Origin: Apis mellifera
Taxonomy: Eukaryota > Arthropoda > Insecta > Hymenoptera > Apidae
Reading direction: 5' to 3'
Assembly (NCBI RefSeq): GCF_003254395.2
Contig: NC_037650.1
Location: 5,270,071-5,334,070 of the forward strand
Length of the DNA stretch: 64,000 bases
In this document: piece by piece, positions 24,062-62,775 of the stretch
Numbering within the stretch: position 1 is the first letter of the stretch
How the letters are laid out: each line of letters opens with the position of its first letter
Notes under the pieces: generated by a model
The model's input: only the letters and a program-made list of their open reading frames with translations
Databases searched by the model: none
Told to the model about the DNA's origin: nothing
Translations under genes and position numbers: made by a program

Positions 24062-26357
24062 ACTTTTATATACCACACTATCGATAAACTCATTCATCCG
24101 CAAAATGACGCAATATTCGCAAATCCCTAATGCCTCGACAAAGTTCCTTTTTTTTTTTTTCAACTATGTACAGAAGAATCTTTCTATGTTATATCGAGTC
24201 CTTAAACCATTATACACAATACATGTAGACTTAGATTAGTAATAGTAGCATTACGTGAAAGCGAGCCCAAAACGGCACCGGCCATTTTTCACTTTATCAT
24301 CCTTGAACACTTATCTTTACTTTCCACTGCTATTTATTTTCCCTGCTATTTATTTTCTTTCTATTTACTCCTATTCATTTTTTTTTTCTTCTATTTTTAT
24401 AACATCCAATGTTCGATGACGCACGCGACAATTGTACACACTCGCACTACGCGTTTTTCCTCGATTGATCCCTTTCTCTCTCTCTTATTGAAAAAATTTT
24501 TTTCAATCACTCGCCAACAACGAGTTATGGATGTCGAAAGATGATGGATCGTGAACAAAATGGAGAATCGATGGACAAAAGGGAAATCAATGTGGACGAT
24601 AACTTAACCATCCTAAAAGCTAACCACTATTTTATTTCGCGGAATGGACACAGACATGTCTAACACGCAGGAATGAACGAATTGTTAAAAAAAAAAAAAA
24701 AAAAAAAGAGAGAGAAGAAAAAAGAATTGTTAAAAAAAAAAAAAAAAAATTGGAAAAAAAAGAAAAACGATCGCAGCCACGTCGTTTCCAGATAATCGAG
24801 CGACACGATCGAAAAGTTTGAAATAAATTGAAACTGATCAAATCGCTAATAATAAAAGATTGACACGATGCTTCTCGTCATGCTAATATTACTAATTGGA
24901 GTCGAGCTAATATAATCGTAATCGGAATTAATATCTTTCTAACGAGAATAAAACGCAAAGGTGTCACAGACGACGTCGATCGACATTTCTTACGACCGGC
25001 GATTAAACGATTACTGTCGCCCGATAAATGCTTAAAGAACGATCGATCTCTTCGCGGTTCCACGTGTATAATAAACGAATACACGAAAACGAATGTGCAC
25101 CACCCCACAGCGACGGAAGAGTCTGGTTCGTCGAGCAATTAATACCCTGACAATGTAACGGAGCTCACCGATCTCTAAATCTATCTACAACACGTTCCCG
25201 GGAACGAATATATAATTTACAAAAATATTACAAACAAACGTGTATATATACCATATATACCATGTATATATATTATATGGCTACGGGTTTCGAACGGAAT
25301 AATATCACACACGATCGTCTCCCGGTCGCTGCAGCGCGATTAAAAACGGCACGCACGATTTTTTTTTTTTACATACATTTAAATGGCGTCAACGACCATT
25401 GAAATAATAAATTACGATTCGATACCAAGCGACCAACGAACGATACAGACCTCCGATAATTCTCTATCGTACCGACCTGAGCACGCTTTCGTTTAACTCG
25501 TGTGTCCATGTTTTTTGTGTACGTGTACGTGTACGTATGCGTGTGTATGTGTGAAAATGTGTTCGAACGCGTGTACGTAAAAGGGGGAGGGGTCGAAGAT
25601 CGAAGGGTAACGGCCCCCCCCTCTCGAAATGTTTTATATCTTCTCGTTCCTTTCGATTTTTGGACGCAGTCCCAATTTTTCTAAAAATTCGGAACCGAGC
25701 TTGAACTTACGCGGGACTAGGGAGAAAAAGATCGAACAGGAGAGGGAGGGGAGAGGGGGGGAAGGATTTCTCTTAAGGATGTTTTGGATGGAGAACGAAG
25801 AACAGGGCCATCGACATCTAATTTCCTTATAATTTCCGAGATACGTATACGTAATTAATATATGTATATGTATATGCGTACAGAGTAATTTTAATTTATT
25901 TATAAGTGCGTTCACGGCATCCGCTTTCTTCTTCTTCTTCATCTTCTTCTTTTTTCTTTTTCTTTTACCTTTTAATTACCAAATTTATTTTTCGTCACTC
26001 CTTCTCGACCGACTGTCCTCGATCTCGTTTTCGTTACTCACAAATTCGTTCATCAAAAAATTTCACGACGCGAACGAATATATTTTCGTTTGGTAAAACT
26101 ATGTTGAATACATTGTAGCACCGGCGTGTACGTTTTATCTCGACGCACACGAATCTCGTCGACGTCTATGATCGTCGATCGACACTACTTACATTTAATT
26201 TTCCCTAAACTATACAGTGATTAGCAAGAGAGCAGCAAACGGGTACGCCGGGATCGGGGTGATCCGTGTTTCATACGCGGGCACACGTGTTTTCCTTAAG
26301 TTTAAGTTTCACCTTTGATATAAGGAAATTAATTTTCCTTTTCTCCTTTTCTCTTTT

Positions 26358-26389
<32 letters not shown>

Positions 26390-27067
26390 TTTTTTCTTTT
26401 TCAATAGACATTTTTGATACTCGCAAAATTCTTAACTTACCACGAACGATATATTAAAGACTAAAGCGTCAGTCAGTTCCCGCGCGTACCCAGAACACTG
26501 CCCACACCACAGCTTCTTTATTTACTCCTTAAGTTTAATTCCAACCTTCCCTACCTGTTCGCCCCTCTTATTATCATCTTCGAGACATTCTGCGTGCCCC
26601 CTCGAACGCGTCTTCCTTCTTTTTTTCTTCTTTTAAAGAAGAGGAAGAATCGTGCAAGAAATTTAGAAAAAGTGAACAGTCTCTTCTGTAAAAAATGATA
26701 TCGATCGTAATCACCTTTCATCTAAATAAAATATTCCTTTCCTTTTCTTTTCTTTTCTTTTTTTTTCTATTTTTTTTTTTTTTTTAAACATCTATCCAAA
26801 TTGGTCCAAAAATGATAGACGCGATTAGCACACGCAGAAACGCAGCCGTACACGCGAGTGCTGACACGATATCGAAAGCGGAAAACGAGTCAGGAGCGGG
26901 AAAAACACTTCTCTTTTCCCCTGTACATTCGTGAAAGGATCATCGGTTAACATTTATTCGCCGAAACACGCTACGAACAATCGCGGATGCTATTCGTTTT
27001 CATCTCAACGATTCACTCGTCAATGCAATGTACACGAAAGAGAAAGTGAGAGATAGAGAGAGAAAGA

Positions 27068-27140
27068 TATATATATATATATTTCTATGTATATATACAT
27101 ATATATATATACTTTATATATATATATATATTTATATAGA
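27068..27140. repeat. TA-rich microsatellite
   Basis: Several (TA)n runs interrupted by TTTC, TGTA and CTT, about 600 bp downstream of the FoxP stop codon on the transcribed strand. Confidence 0.75.
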
Positions 27141-27720
27141 GATATTAACCGCGGTTCCGAAAACGAAACGGAATTGGAGAACGTAAAATACATCGTTGTT
27201 CGTAATTGCTTGAGTAAGGATATGGATCGAAGGATCGCGCCGCCTATATCACGATATTCGCCGATATTTTTCTCTCGAGTTCGACGTTTCGTCGCGATCG
27301 ATCACGCACAATGTACGTTTTCTTCTCTCGCCTTTACCTTTTAAAAGCCGCCTCGATAAAACGTATCACGGCCTTGGATATGATAAATGGGGATTCTCTT
27401 ACGAAGGAGGAGTGGAGGGCTGGGTGGTCCTGGCTGGGCCTCCGTTCATCGTCTTCTTCTCCTATACTTCTTCCATTCTTCTTTTTCTTCCTCTTTTTCA
27501 TTTCTTTTCCTCTACACCTTTTTTCCCCCTCTCTTCCATTCATTCCATACATTCACGCGCCTCTGGCTTTCCCTGCCTGATCTTGCCTCTCTGTCGAGGA
27601 GGAAGAGAAGCTGCTTCTTATTCTTCTTTTTCTTCTTCTTCTTCTTCTTCTTCTTCTTCTTCCATCACGATCGTACTTCGACGCGACAGCTCGAATCTAC
27701 TCGCTCCTCGAGGTGCGATA

Positions 27721-51383
<23,663 letters not shown>

Positions 51384-54300
51384 CGTCGACTTGACGTTCG
51401 AAAAGGATCCTGCAATATTGAAAGGAATTAACGATTCCAGGAACGTCTGGCGGGCGAGCCGGTCCAGCGACTAGGAAGAGGACCATAGAAAAGAGAAAAG
51501 GGTGAGAGCAAGCACAGGGCGGGGGGTGGTAGTAGGTTTCCTGGGACGACTCGGTAGCCAGCTGGAATATTTGGAAAATGGCTAGAACCAAGCGGACGGA
51601 ATGTCTCTGGTCTCCATCGTTAACGGCCTGTGTACATTATAGATGGTCCCGTGATTGGTTCGTCAGCCTCTCAAAAACTCGAGCTCCTATCGTCGTAACC
51701 GTCCTCCTCCTCTTTTCACTTGGTGTTGTTACCTGGTCCCTCGATCCCCATCCTCCCTCCCTCTTTCGTAGGTTCATTTTAGCCGGTCTGAACCGTCCAC
51801 CCCTCCCTCTCCATCCCGCTGCCTTTCATCCCGGACTCCGTCTCTCTCCGATCGCCGATTGACAATGTACAGAGGCGGCCTTTCACGGGTATCAATTAGT
51901 AGAATCCGCTCGTTGCCGATGCCCGCACGATCGCCTCCGATAGCGTCGCTCTCTTCTATCTCCTGTCAATTCGACTGCACGATCTAATAAAGGGAGAGAT
52001 CGTCCCTATCGATGAATTTTTCATTATACCAATTGAAACTCTCTCCTCGTATTGAATGTTGTTCGAGTTGAAATTTTCTTTCTTTCTTTTTTTCTTGAGG
52101 GGGAAGAATAATTCTTGAGTGAAGAATGACCCAAGAGCAATTTTTGGAAAAAGCATCGTGGAAAAATCGCCTCTCAGGCGAACGTGGATATTCCAAAAGG
52201 AAAAAAAATGAGAGCAGGAACGCTGTTGCAAAAAAAAAAAAAGAAAAACGATCGCGTGTGAACGGAACCCGGAACAGGAGGAAACAAAGATTGCCGGGCA
52301 TTATGCAAGGTAAACGTTGCCAGAAGTATATACCCCTTTCCCGGTAGGTATCCGCTGTCTGTATGTACAAGAATTAACGCATAGAGGTTGGGAGTGTCGC
52401 AGCTGGATAGGCGAGATACAGAAGGTCGAGAGGGGGAGAGGAGGAGGAGGGTGTCCAGAGGCAGAGAGCGCGTGGCGAAAGAGCACGAGAAAGGGGCCGG
52501 GGGGAGGGGGAGGGATGGATGGAAAATTGGGGAGAGATCGACGGAGGGTGAGAACGAGAACGGATAACAGAGGAAGCTGGGACAGAGGGTGCATCGAAGA
52601 GAGTAATTTCGGCATTCTGCGGGTTTGCTTACATCCACCGGTTCAACGATTTTCGTTATGCGTGCACCGGTTTAACGTGCACCGTTGTTTCTCCACGCGA
52701 TACAGCAAGAATTTTTCCTTCCCTCCCTTCCCCTCCCCCCGCCTCTCTCTCTCTTTCTTTCTCCATCGTGTCAATCTTGATATTCTCTCTTCCTTAATTT
52801 TATTCCTTCCTAAATTGAATAAATCTGTGTTTTTCCTCGATACTAGGCGGAATTATCGGAACAATATAGTATTTTGTTCAGGATTATTCAATTTCATGCT
52901 CAATCGAGGCAAACGTTATTCCATTATCCTTCCTCTGGCCTCGTTTCCCGATAGCTCCTATTCTCTCTCTCTCTCTTTCTCTTTCTCCCCTTCATCCCCT
53001 CGATGACAAGCGGCGATAAAACGCGAAATATTTTGTTTCATCTCCCTCCCCGGTACGAGGTCTAACTTTCGCCATTAGCCGGCCCCCGTCCCACGGTCCT
53101 CTTTCTCTCCCGGGGGCGAAATTTCCGACTTGGCCCGTCGAAGAAAATGAAATAAAGGATGTATCTGTTTGGCGGAGCCCATAATTTCCCTGTTTCTTGA
53201 CCCCCATCTTCCACCGTCAGCGGGGGCAGGCAGCGGCGTTGCAAGCCTGTGGGCCACGAGTCGTTAATGAAAATCAAACAACGGAAAAATTACATCCACT
53301 TGGTGGTAAGCGGCGTCCCACTCTTTTCTACCCTTGAGACTTTACAGGAGGAAGAGTGGATAAGAGGGGGGAGAGGGGGGTTGCGAGTGGAGAACGGTTT
53401 TTGCCTTAGTCAGCTTTTCCTTTTCTCCACTGCATCAGCGGGCCCGGCAAGGTTTGTACTCGGATAATCGCGCTATTCTTTCCTCGTGGCTTCTTCTCTC
53501 CGTCTTCCCGCCATTAATCATCTCTCGCGTGTCCCACGCGGGAGGAAAGAGAAAAGGAGAAAAAAAAAAAAGAAGGAGGAGAAATTACGAGGGTTGCGGC
53601 TCTTTTTCCAGAAGAGGTTCTCTTCGATTTTAAATCGAACTCGAGTCGAAACGAAGACGAGGAGAGAGACTCGTTTCATCCTCCACGGATGGTAGCCACG
53701 AAACGATGCATCGTGTCGTTTTTCTCTCGAACGTTGCGCAAACAATTCTGAGATAGGGGTTGAAGTGGGTAAACGTTCGAGAAGAATTGCTCGGAGGAGA
53801 GGGGAGGTGATGAGCGATGGTAAATTAATATCGACGCCCTCTTTATACACGAAAGAGAGGAAGACACGTCTGGATAAACGACGCCTGTTTTCTTAGAACA
53901 ATCTTCGAGGTTCCATTGTGCCGGAAGCTGGGTGTCTAGCATCCTTAGGCAATCACCGTATAATCTGTTGGCGGCGGCGCGCCATGTTTTACTTTCGTTC
54001 CGGTTAATAATTCAGTATCAATTAGTGGCCGGTTGAATTATGAAAGGATCTTTCTTCGTTCCCCGACGTTCCACCTCGTGGATTTCGTTGCTTCTTTGCC
54101 AGATACCGAAAAACAGAAGAAGGTAAATCTCGCCCGCGTCTCGAAGTCTTCGTTTACCCGTTGCGTTATTAATCGCGGCAGCCAACATTGACGAGAAACT
54201 CTTACGGGGAATCCTTAAACCCCCCCGAAAAATAGGAAGAAACAGGAACGACAGGAGGTCACGATCCATCACGTGGATCATCGATGCCGATGATCGTTCT

Positions 54301-57300
54301 CAGGGATTTCTCAGTTGTCTTTTCGAGAGGGAGAAAAGGAGAAGAAAGAAGAAGAAAGGAAGTGGAAGGCGGTGAATAATGGAAAGTAGCGAATTCCTTT
54401 TCTGCCAGTCGCGGCCAGACGAGCTCCATTAAAGGTCCCTAAATCCCCGACGTACTCCGCCCCCTCGCGCTGCGCGACTCTCCCTCTTCCCACCCTCTTG
54501 GTCCCCCTTCGTACATGGACGGATCATGACCAAGCATACGGGCGTTCGCTTTTGCTCGTAGACGCATATTTATTCGCAGTCCATTTTGGTTTGTTTGCAC
54601 AAACGGGAGAGAGTCCGTCAGGCCGACGTCGGACCTCTGTTCTCCGCCTCTGCCACCACTGGTCGCCTCGTCTACCCCCGTTGCTTTTTTTTCTTCCTTT
54701 CTCTCTTTCTTCCTTTCTTTTTCCACCATCTCTCGCCGCTTTTGCATTCCTACGCCTCTCTCTGCTCACTTCCGGTGCTCCACCAGCGACTATTGCGAGG
54801 AGGGTGATCGTCACCCTCGCCCCGGATATCTTGTTTCTTTCCCAACTTTCTCGCCCCTCGTCTCTCTAAACTTTATTTCATCGTCCGAGGATTAAGATCC
54901 TTGTTTCAACAACAAGGATATAATATTCTTTGCAATCGTTGCAAAATTAATCGTTCTTTCGAAAAAAAAATTCCAAATAATTCTTGATATCCTTAGAAAA
55001 AAGGGGAATGTGACGAGGATTATTAAGAGGCTTTCCAAGTCGGAGGCTGAGGCATCGAATGAAATCGCGGTTAAAAATTATACGGTATTACTCAAGCCTC
55101 CTCCCCTCTCTCTCTCTCCCTCTCCCTCTCCCTCTCCCCGGAAACGAGCAGTTCCACTGATGATACAATTAAGTCCGGCAACAGCAGATTTCTCGACTCG
55201 GAAAATTATCCGATATTTTTCATGCGGACGCCGCGAGGGTACGCCGGCGAGGGGATGGTCGAAAAGGGGTGAGAAAAATGCAAGGTTGTTCCGGGGCTCG
55301 GGAATTAGGAGGAGGGAATATCCAGGAAAATGTAAGACGACTTTTAAACAGAGAAAGGGTGGCCCTGCTTGTTCCACTAATGAAAGGTTGCGACGTGAAC
55401 CGATGGATCAAGCTGGCCTGATTCATCGCGGGAATAAAGCTCGCTGATTAACACTGGAGAAATTTTATCGCGATATGATAAAAATACTGCGCAATTTTTG
55501 TTGAGAATTATCTTTATTCTTATTGTATCATCCTCGATGATGAAAAGATGATGAAACCTCGATTCGATTCGATTCGAGAGAAGATTTCACAGTTTAGTTT
55601 ACATTCATTCGCCGCCTTCTCACCCCTTCTCTTGCCACCTTCTACCGCGCTCGATTCTTCTCCACCCCCTTCTCTTTAATATCGGCATTAATATTCAAGA
55701 CGGCCAACGAAATGAATATTAAACACAGTAATCGTTTTAACTCTAGTCCGGTGATAATGTTCGGACCTGGCCGCGAACACACCCGCATCCACGCTCTCCC
55801 CGCCCCACGGGCCAATTTTGCACGCTGAATTTCTCTTTACGATCTTGCGCTCGATCAATTAAATTACCGATGAATTTTGCCAATTTCGCGAAAAAACAAT
55901 TCGCGCGCAGCATATTTAACGCCAACTTCTCGCGCGAATCATGAGGGAGGGAAGATTTCCCAGGCCAAGAATTTCCATCGGCACGGTTTCGAGTAAATCA
56001 CGTCTCTCGGCGGGAAGTCGAAAGGAAGCGGTGGAGAGGAAAGGAAACTGGTTCCCTGTTTTTCCTCGCTAATTCGACGAGAATCGCGCGATGGAGGAGG
56101 AGGAGAAGATGGAGGAGAAGCGTGGTCGCGAGACGAAGCTAGAGAGGCTTCCTTCCACGGTACACGAAAGCCACATTTGTATTCAGTGGGCGCTGCCGGA
56201 GGAATCCAGGGAGAGGGGGTCGCGCTCTAAGATCGCGGCGGATGAGGTGCTTTAAAAAGAGAAAAGGAGTAAACGCGAATGGCGCGGAGCTCGAGGGTGA
56301 AAAATCAGAAGAAGAAGAAGAAGAAGAAAAAGGAAAAAGAGAAGAAAAGGTGCCATCGCGACACCCTTTCGAACAACGGAGATGTTGAGACCCGGTGACG
56401 AAGAGCAGGCGGATGGGGGTGGTTGAACCAGGGGATGGGTTAGACTCGCTGCAGCCGCGATCCCGCATATTTCACATGCAGGGTGCCTGTTTTGCTTGGC
56501 CCCGGCAATATTATTACCATATTTTTCACATAATGCGGCCGCGTGTGTATGTCTCTTTATTTCACGCGAGACCAACCCCCTCCCTCGACGATCCTCCGCC
56601 ACGTCAAACGAGAGATCGAATCCGGATTCTTTTTTTTTTTTAACGTCTTATCATTCATTGCTCGCTCCGCTTTTTATGGAGGGGTTACAAGCGTCGCGGA
56701 CAACCACGATGAAAAGTTTATACGTATATTCGACTTCCATAGGAGAAGGAACAGATTTCTTCTGAAAGTCTTCACCAGAAAAATGAGAGAAAGAGGATTC
56801 TTTGGAGGAGGAGAAGTTCGAAGTTCGGTTGGATGATCATTAATTTTAATTTTTATCCCCGATCGATGGAATATAAGTCAGTGAGAATTTTCCGTGTAAA
56901 CTCGATTAAAGAACGTGCATCGATGAAATATGTATGTACCCTGGGCGAACAAATTACAAGGAACACACCCCTAGGAACAATGCTAGATATTCGTGCGCTA
57001 TTTCGTTCTATACTTGTTCAAAGCTTGCAGGACCGCACCCTGTAAACACTGTTAAACTTTGTTTCATAAGAGTCACTAGAACGCTTCTCTCGGGAGGATA
57101 AAAAAGCTTCAATTTTTCTCTCTTTCTATCCGATTCGTTGGATCGCGCGTGTTTGGTCGAGTATCACATTGTTAATATCAAACGTTGGTCAACAAAATGT
57201 CCAAGTTTTCATGAAACATTTTATGTCGATAGAACGATGGATCACAATTTTCTCTCTCTCTCGTTCATTGTTCACGATTTTTCGTAGGGAAATTTTCCAA

Positions 57301-60300
57301 TTCGATATATCTATTATAATCGACAAGTTTGCCATAGATGTTAAAAAAAAAAAAAAAAAGGAAGAAAAGAAAAGAGAAAAAGAACGAGGCTATCTTTATT
57401 TAATATCATCGACGTAAAAATCTGGCGGTGCGCGAGTTATGAGAAACGGGGTGGCAAGGAACGATCGAGAAACACCGTCCCTTACCACCTCGGAGGAAGA
57501 AGGGCCGCACCTCGAGAAACATTTTTCTCCGCGAAAGAGGGTCAAATAAAATTTTAGAGTCGTCGAGAGCTGTCGATACGATCGGGGAGAGACGGCGACG
57601 CGACGCTGCGGAACGCTCCGCTTTTCAATACAAAAGGGCTGTGTATCCGAAAACTACTACCGGCTCACTCCCCCCTTTCTCCTTCCTTCCCGTGGTACAA
57701 CGCGCGGGACCTATTCGTGTGTAGATTCCAGAAAATTATAGCCGATAAAGAAACAAATTCCGTATTCCGTCGAACCGAGGCGTTATAAACATTATTCCGC
57801 TTGTACCAACCCCTTTTCCCGACCCAGAGGAATCGAGTTCCTTCCTCCCCCGGAATACGATTTTCCACTATTCCAAAGCGAGTAATAAACAATGCGGATC
57901 CACCGTATATATACGTATGTATATTTCCAAGCGATTAGAGGCAGCTCGCCAAGATTCGTTCTTCGGATTCTTTTACGCGTCCAATGAAAAATTCAACGAC
58001 AATATTCGATGTTATCTCGTTTAATTCGTTCGTAAGCATCGTTCCTTCTTCCATTCTGATTAATTTTTGGCAAGAGATAGATTAACGAATATACGTGTAT
58101 ATATAAAGAGGAGCGTAATTTCGCCAATGATTAGAATCGTACGAATTGGAAATAGAATAGATCGGGAACAATGGGATACGGAGGGGCAAAGGGGAAGAGC
58201 GAGCAAACAAGCAGAAACTGTTAATACGAAGAATCGGGCGAAAATTCCGCGTTGCATACAAGTTCGGCAATGTGGGTCGGATTGTTTGTACAAATCGGCC
58301 GCGTTTCTCCGCGCTTGTACACACTTATGTACACTGTCGATCCGCGTGCTCGTCTCGCACGAGGCGCAGGAACCGAGGCGGGGTTCGTGGGCGTTGAAGA
58401 CTCGCATATGGCCGTCTTTCTTTCTTCCTCGTTCGTTCGCGTCCTCCATCCACGGCCCAAGACCAAGCCACTCTATGTAAATAGTTGTGTAACGCGGTAC
58501 GAGAGGCATTAAATAAATAATAGCCGTGCCACGGTTCATGAAGTTGAAAGGAGAGCGCCGCCCCGTCGAGAGCAGATGTGTCAACATTCGTCCTGACTCG
58601 TCGCCTCTTCCCTCATTTTTATCCTCTCCCTCCTCCCTTGTTCCTCTTCCTTCATATCCTTTCCTCTCCCTCGTCATCGCGGTTGGCGACACACTCCTCC
58701 GCGATTTTTTGATCGGTTTCTTTCCAAGTCTCGTATCTTAAGCGCAGGCTCTCGTAGGCGTGTTAACGGCCGACTCAGCCTTTTGCGCGGCTACGATTCG
58801 CGACAATTGCAGAGTGTTCGACAGAGAGAGAGATATTCCCTTATTATTACTGTTATTATATTTTTGATTTTCTTCCAATCGGGGGTAAGGGGCGGGAGAA
58901 TCGAAGGCGTGAAAGGTCCAAAGTGAAAAATGTCGATGTGCCGGGGAAAGTGTACGATCACGAATGACCGTGACAGAGTGGCGCGACCATTTCGAGAGTT
59001 CTAATACCTCGTAGAGACGCTTGCTCGCAGATTCCATAAGAGGGCAGTTTATATGCAGGCTACGGATGGGTCAGCATAGGGGAGATATATATTTTTCAAT
59101 ATAACTCGCGCCGCCGGTAAGGGTCGCGAGAATCGTCCAAGAGAGTGGAAGTCGGCGTTATTTTTTATCTTTATTAGATTGCAGGGTATCCGTTAGTTGA
59201 GGTTCGACGTGCTACGGACGAACGTGCATGAATATCAAGTGCCACGGTAACACGTGGCGCATTTTATCGTCTTTCCACTCCGCCTGGCTGTATCCTTTGG
59301 TCGAGTTGCCACACTGTGTCCTCCGTCATCCCCGTCGTCCCCGTGCAGGGGATGAATAAGTGGAACTTATGTATAAAGGATAATCGTTCCTTCCGCAATA
59401 ATCTTCTCTCCATTCTTTCTTGATCTTTTTCGATCGATAACGTATCATTTAAATATTCCAATTCTTCAACATTCTTTTCTTTTCTTTTTTCTCTTTTCAA
59501 CGAAAATTATTTCGTTTCGTCGTTCGATATCCTCGTAACTCTTCCCCTCCCCACGCGATTATAAACGCGTATCTCCGCGATTTATAAGGAGATAAGAGTT
59601 TTCCTCGAATCGACGTTTTTCCTGCAATTTATAGCCGAGCCGGCTCAAAGGAAGATCGCATCGACGCGGCGAGGAGGAGCGTTTGTTCGTTGGCGAAAGA
59701 GCTCAAACAAGAAGAACGCAAAGCAGGATGTTTGTTTGAAGGTCCGTTAATGTCGCGGTGTGTATTGTTTACCGTATAACCGCTCTCGTCCTCTCTTCCT
59801 CCACCCCTTCCTCTCCCGCCCCTCCCCCTCCCCCACCCCCCACTCCCGCAGTTATTCGAAGTTTGTCGATATTGAAAGAACTCGAAGCGCGGCGGTATCG
59901 TTCTTTGAAAAATACTCAAGGTAAACTCGCGTGTTGATTGTATGTTCAGCCCGTGAGAGTGCTCGTGTGTAAAGAGCGCCGCGCGGCCTCGCTGGAATTT
60001 CCAGGATGCTACATCGGCTCCATCGAAGCCACTTTCGTAACTGTGGGAATCATAATCCCGGTTAAAAGATGTTTCCACCAGCTGTGTAATGCAGGCCGGC
60101 CCCCGACCCCTGCTCTTTTTCTTAAAACAAACCCTCTCGATAAAAACGACGTGTGTCGATTCCCCTCCCCCCTCCCTGCATCGCGATCTACTACAAATAT
60201 TTTATTTTATGGAAACAATCATCTCCCGCTTCTTCTTCGGGGACGAAGAAGAACGCGAGCTTTCCGTTTCCTCGAAATATAATTAAACAAACGTATCTCT

Positions 60301-62721
60301 CGTAACAAACTACCGAGATAAATCTCACATTTCGTATCGATCGTGTATCGATCGTAACGATAATTATTATCCGGGAAAAATAAATAAAAAGAGAAAAAAA
60401 ATTTAAAAGAACGAGAAATTTTTTTAAACACTCTCGATATATATACATATTTTTCCTACAATATAAGGCACACGACCGACGTAGGACGCGATTAAGAACG
60501 CGGGGTAAGGACACGCGTCCCGTAATTAATGGAGACGTAACGAGTGGGCGTAGCCGTGGACTAATATGCGAAATAAATCTGCGGTAATAGTAAGTAATTT
60601 GGCCAATAAGTCGATAACAAATTGGGTTTGCCAGCGGCAGTGCGCGGGACCCGTAATGGCAGGCAAGTGACCGGATCCACCCCCTTAACACCCCCTGTTC
60701 ACGGCCGTCCGGTAACACCCTCCGACACCCACACCCTTCCCGTCGCCCATTCTAGATTTCCCTTTTGCCAGCGTATTCATATTTCACGGACTTGTAATAT
60801 AGGAAAGTTTTGTTTAAGCCATAAAGCTAGGTAGAGTAGCTACGTGGTGGAGGAAACGATCGCCTGGGAGAGGGGGGAGGGGGAGGGGAGAGAGGTCACC
60901 CCTCTACGACGGGCGCGACGCAGAAGTGGAGAACGCGACGGGAGAAGAGGAGGCGGAGGGTGGAAGTGGACGGACGAGACATAATTCACGGTGATGTAGC
61001 AGCGAGCCGCGTGGCCTTTTTCACGCTTGTGCACGATCGGGTCGGTGGTAGTTGGCGGTCAGTCGAAGGAATTGCGAGATAAAGAGCGATAAGGGGTAGC
61101 AAGGCGAGTGGAAAGCGAAGGGGCGTGATGTATATCGGTGTTCCACAGGGAGGAAGGAAGGCTGTGGGATATCGAGATCCTGTCCCGTTTTCTTCCAAGA
61201 CACTATTTTTTTCTTCTTCTTCTTCTTCTTCTTTTTTCCTTTCCCCTCCTCGGAGAAATTAGTTTTCTTTGGGGTGGCGTCACCCTTGCCTCTGTAAATA
61301 TCTAAATCCATCGTGAATCGACGATATCGAGAATATCTCGGTTGCCGAAATTACGGGATGGGGAGCATCGCGATTCAATTTCGCGTATTGGAAAAAACAT
61401 GGGAGAGAAAAATACGAGGGATGAAAAAGAAAAACGATATATCGAGTTTTCGGAGAATCTTGGAAATGGGGAAAGAAGAAGAAGGAGGAGGAGGAGGAGG
61501 AGAAGAAGACGTCTTCTTCTGCTTAAAGACGACGATAGTATTCGGAAAGTCTGCTGGTCAGTTGTAATGAATAATGTCCACATCTGTTCGGGACGTCCCA
61601 TCAGTAACTGCTACCCCCCTCGGCCCCGCGACATCCTTTTGCTTCACCTTGCTCCTCACCCTAAAAACCATTTCCACCCCATCGCTGCTTTCTCGCTCGA
61701 TTTCGCTGCATATCAAATTATGGAGTTCTGAATGGCCGATCGTCGCCTGCTGCTGCTGCTGCTGTGATATATTTGGATATATTAAATTTTTTTTCCCACC
61801 CGAGAAGCGCGTTTACGTCCAAGCGGAATCGATATATACGGTCTGTCCACTACCAACTTCGACTTCGACTCGACCCGAATATCCCAACCTTATATCCCTT
61901 CGAGTCGTACGTAACGAGTCTTACTACGAGATCGTTTTTTAAATCGATTAACTTCTCTTCAGTCCGTAAATTTTATTAACAAGTCTCGTCCTCTTTTTCT
62001 TCTCCCTCGAAAGAGACAGAGAGAGAAAGAAAAAAAGAAAAGAAAACAAAAAAAAAATTCGAACGGAGAAGATAATTCTCCGCCTTTTTCTATCCCATCT
62101 AATTTACTTCCCGGCCCTCGTTCGAAGCTCGATCCTCGATCCACCGGCAATAGAGCAAATAACTCGAATTTTAAAGGGTTATCGGCTCGAATAAAAATCG
62201 ACAAACAAGCTTCGCTACCCTTCGGGCCCACCTATTCGCAATTCTCCAGAAAGGTCGAGCGGCTTCGTTTGCATAGTCGCCGACACCTTGCGTGTCCATT
62301 ACGCGGGGGTGGCGACGGTCGAACGACGGGGGTGACGAGTAAGTGGACCGCGGGGGTGGGGTAAGAGGTGTGAACCGTAAACGCGCCACGTGCGGCAAAT
62401 GGAAATGGACCAAATATCGCTGCAAACACTCGACCGTGCGAGTATCGATATACGACGCACCCTCCTCCATCTCTCCCGCTCTCTCGGTCTCCTGATCCCC
62501 CTTTTGCTACGAGCAAAGGCACACACGCTCGCACACACAAAGGGCCACGATTCCACGCTCCGTTTGTCGTTTATACCGGCCGCGCCATCCCCGCCCCGCC
62601 TCTCTCACACCTCCTTCCTTTCCACCCTGTGCAGTCGACTGACGTCCGCCTCCCCGCCCCCGCTCCAAAATTCACCGGTCACCGGTCGAATCCATCAGGT
62701 ATCCGCAAAATATCGCAATCC

Positions 62722-62724
<3 letters not shown>

Positions 62725-62773
<49 letters not shown>
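62725..62773. repeat. Perfect (TC)n microsatellite, about 49 bp
   Basis: Uninterrupted TC run on the plus strand, i.e. (GA)n on the FoxP sense strand. GA tracts in insect promoters can bind GAGA-type factors. Confidence 0.95.

Positions 62774-62775
<2 letters not shown>

Larger units (their letters stand above)
21790..27720 (-). other. Probable long 3' UTR of FoxP and convergent intergenic tail
   Basis: Nearly 6 kb separate the phosphatase polyadenylation site from the FoxP stop codon, without a credible coding exon on either strand. The sequence is AT-rich with many T and A runs, an A/AAAG tract (23278-23360), a GT/TA microsatellite (23945-24060) and TA repeats (27068-27140). On the minus strand an AATAAA (plus-strand TTTATT, 22195-22200) could end a 3' UTR of about 5.5 kb, leaving about 400 bp between the converging genes. 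Other AATAAA copies occur nearer the stop, so the true end is not decidable here. Confidence 0.4.

Noticed and set aside
52317..53006. 229-codon plus-strand frame in the upstream region
   Set aside because: Arg/Gly then Ser/Phe low complexity, no domain and no splice context; typical of GC-rich noncoding DNA with simple repeats.
58060..58692. 210-codon minus-strand frame
   Set aside because: No family resemblance, and equally long frames overlap on the other strand; not supported as a gene.
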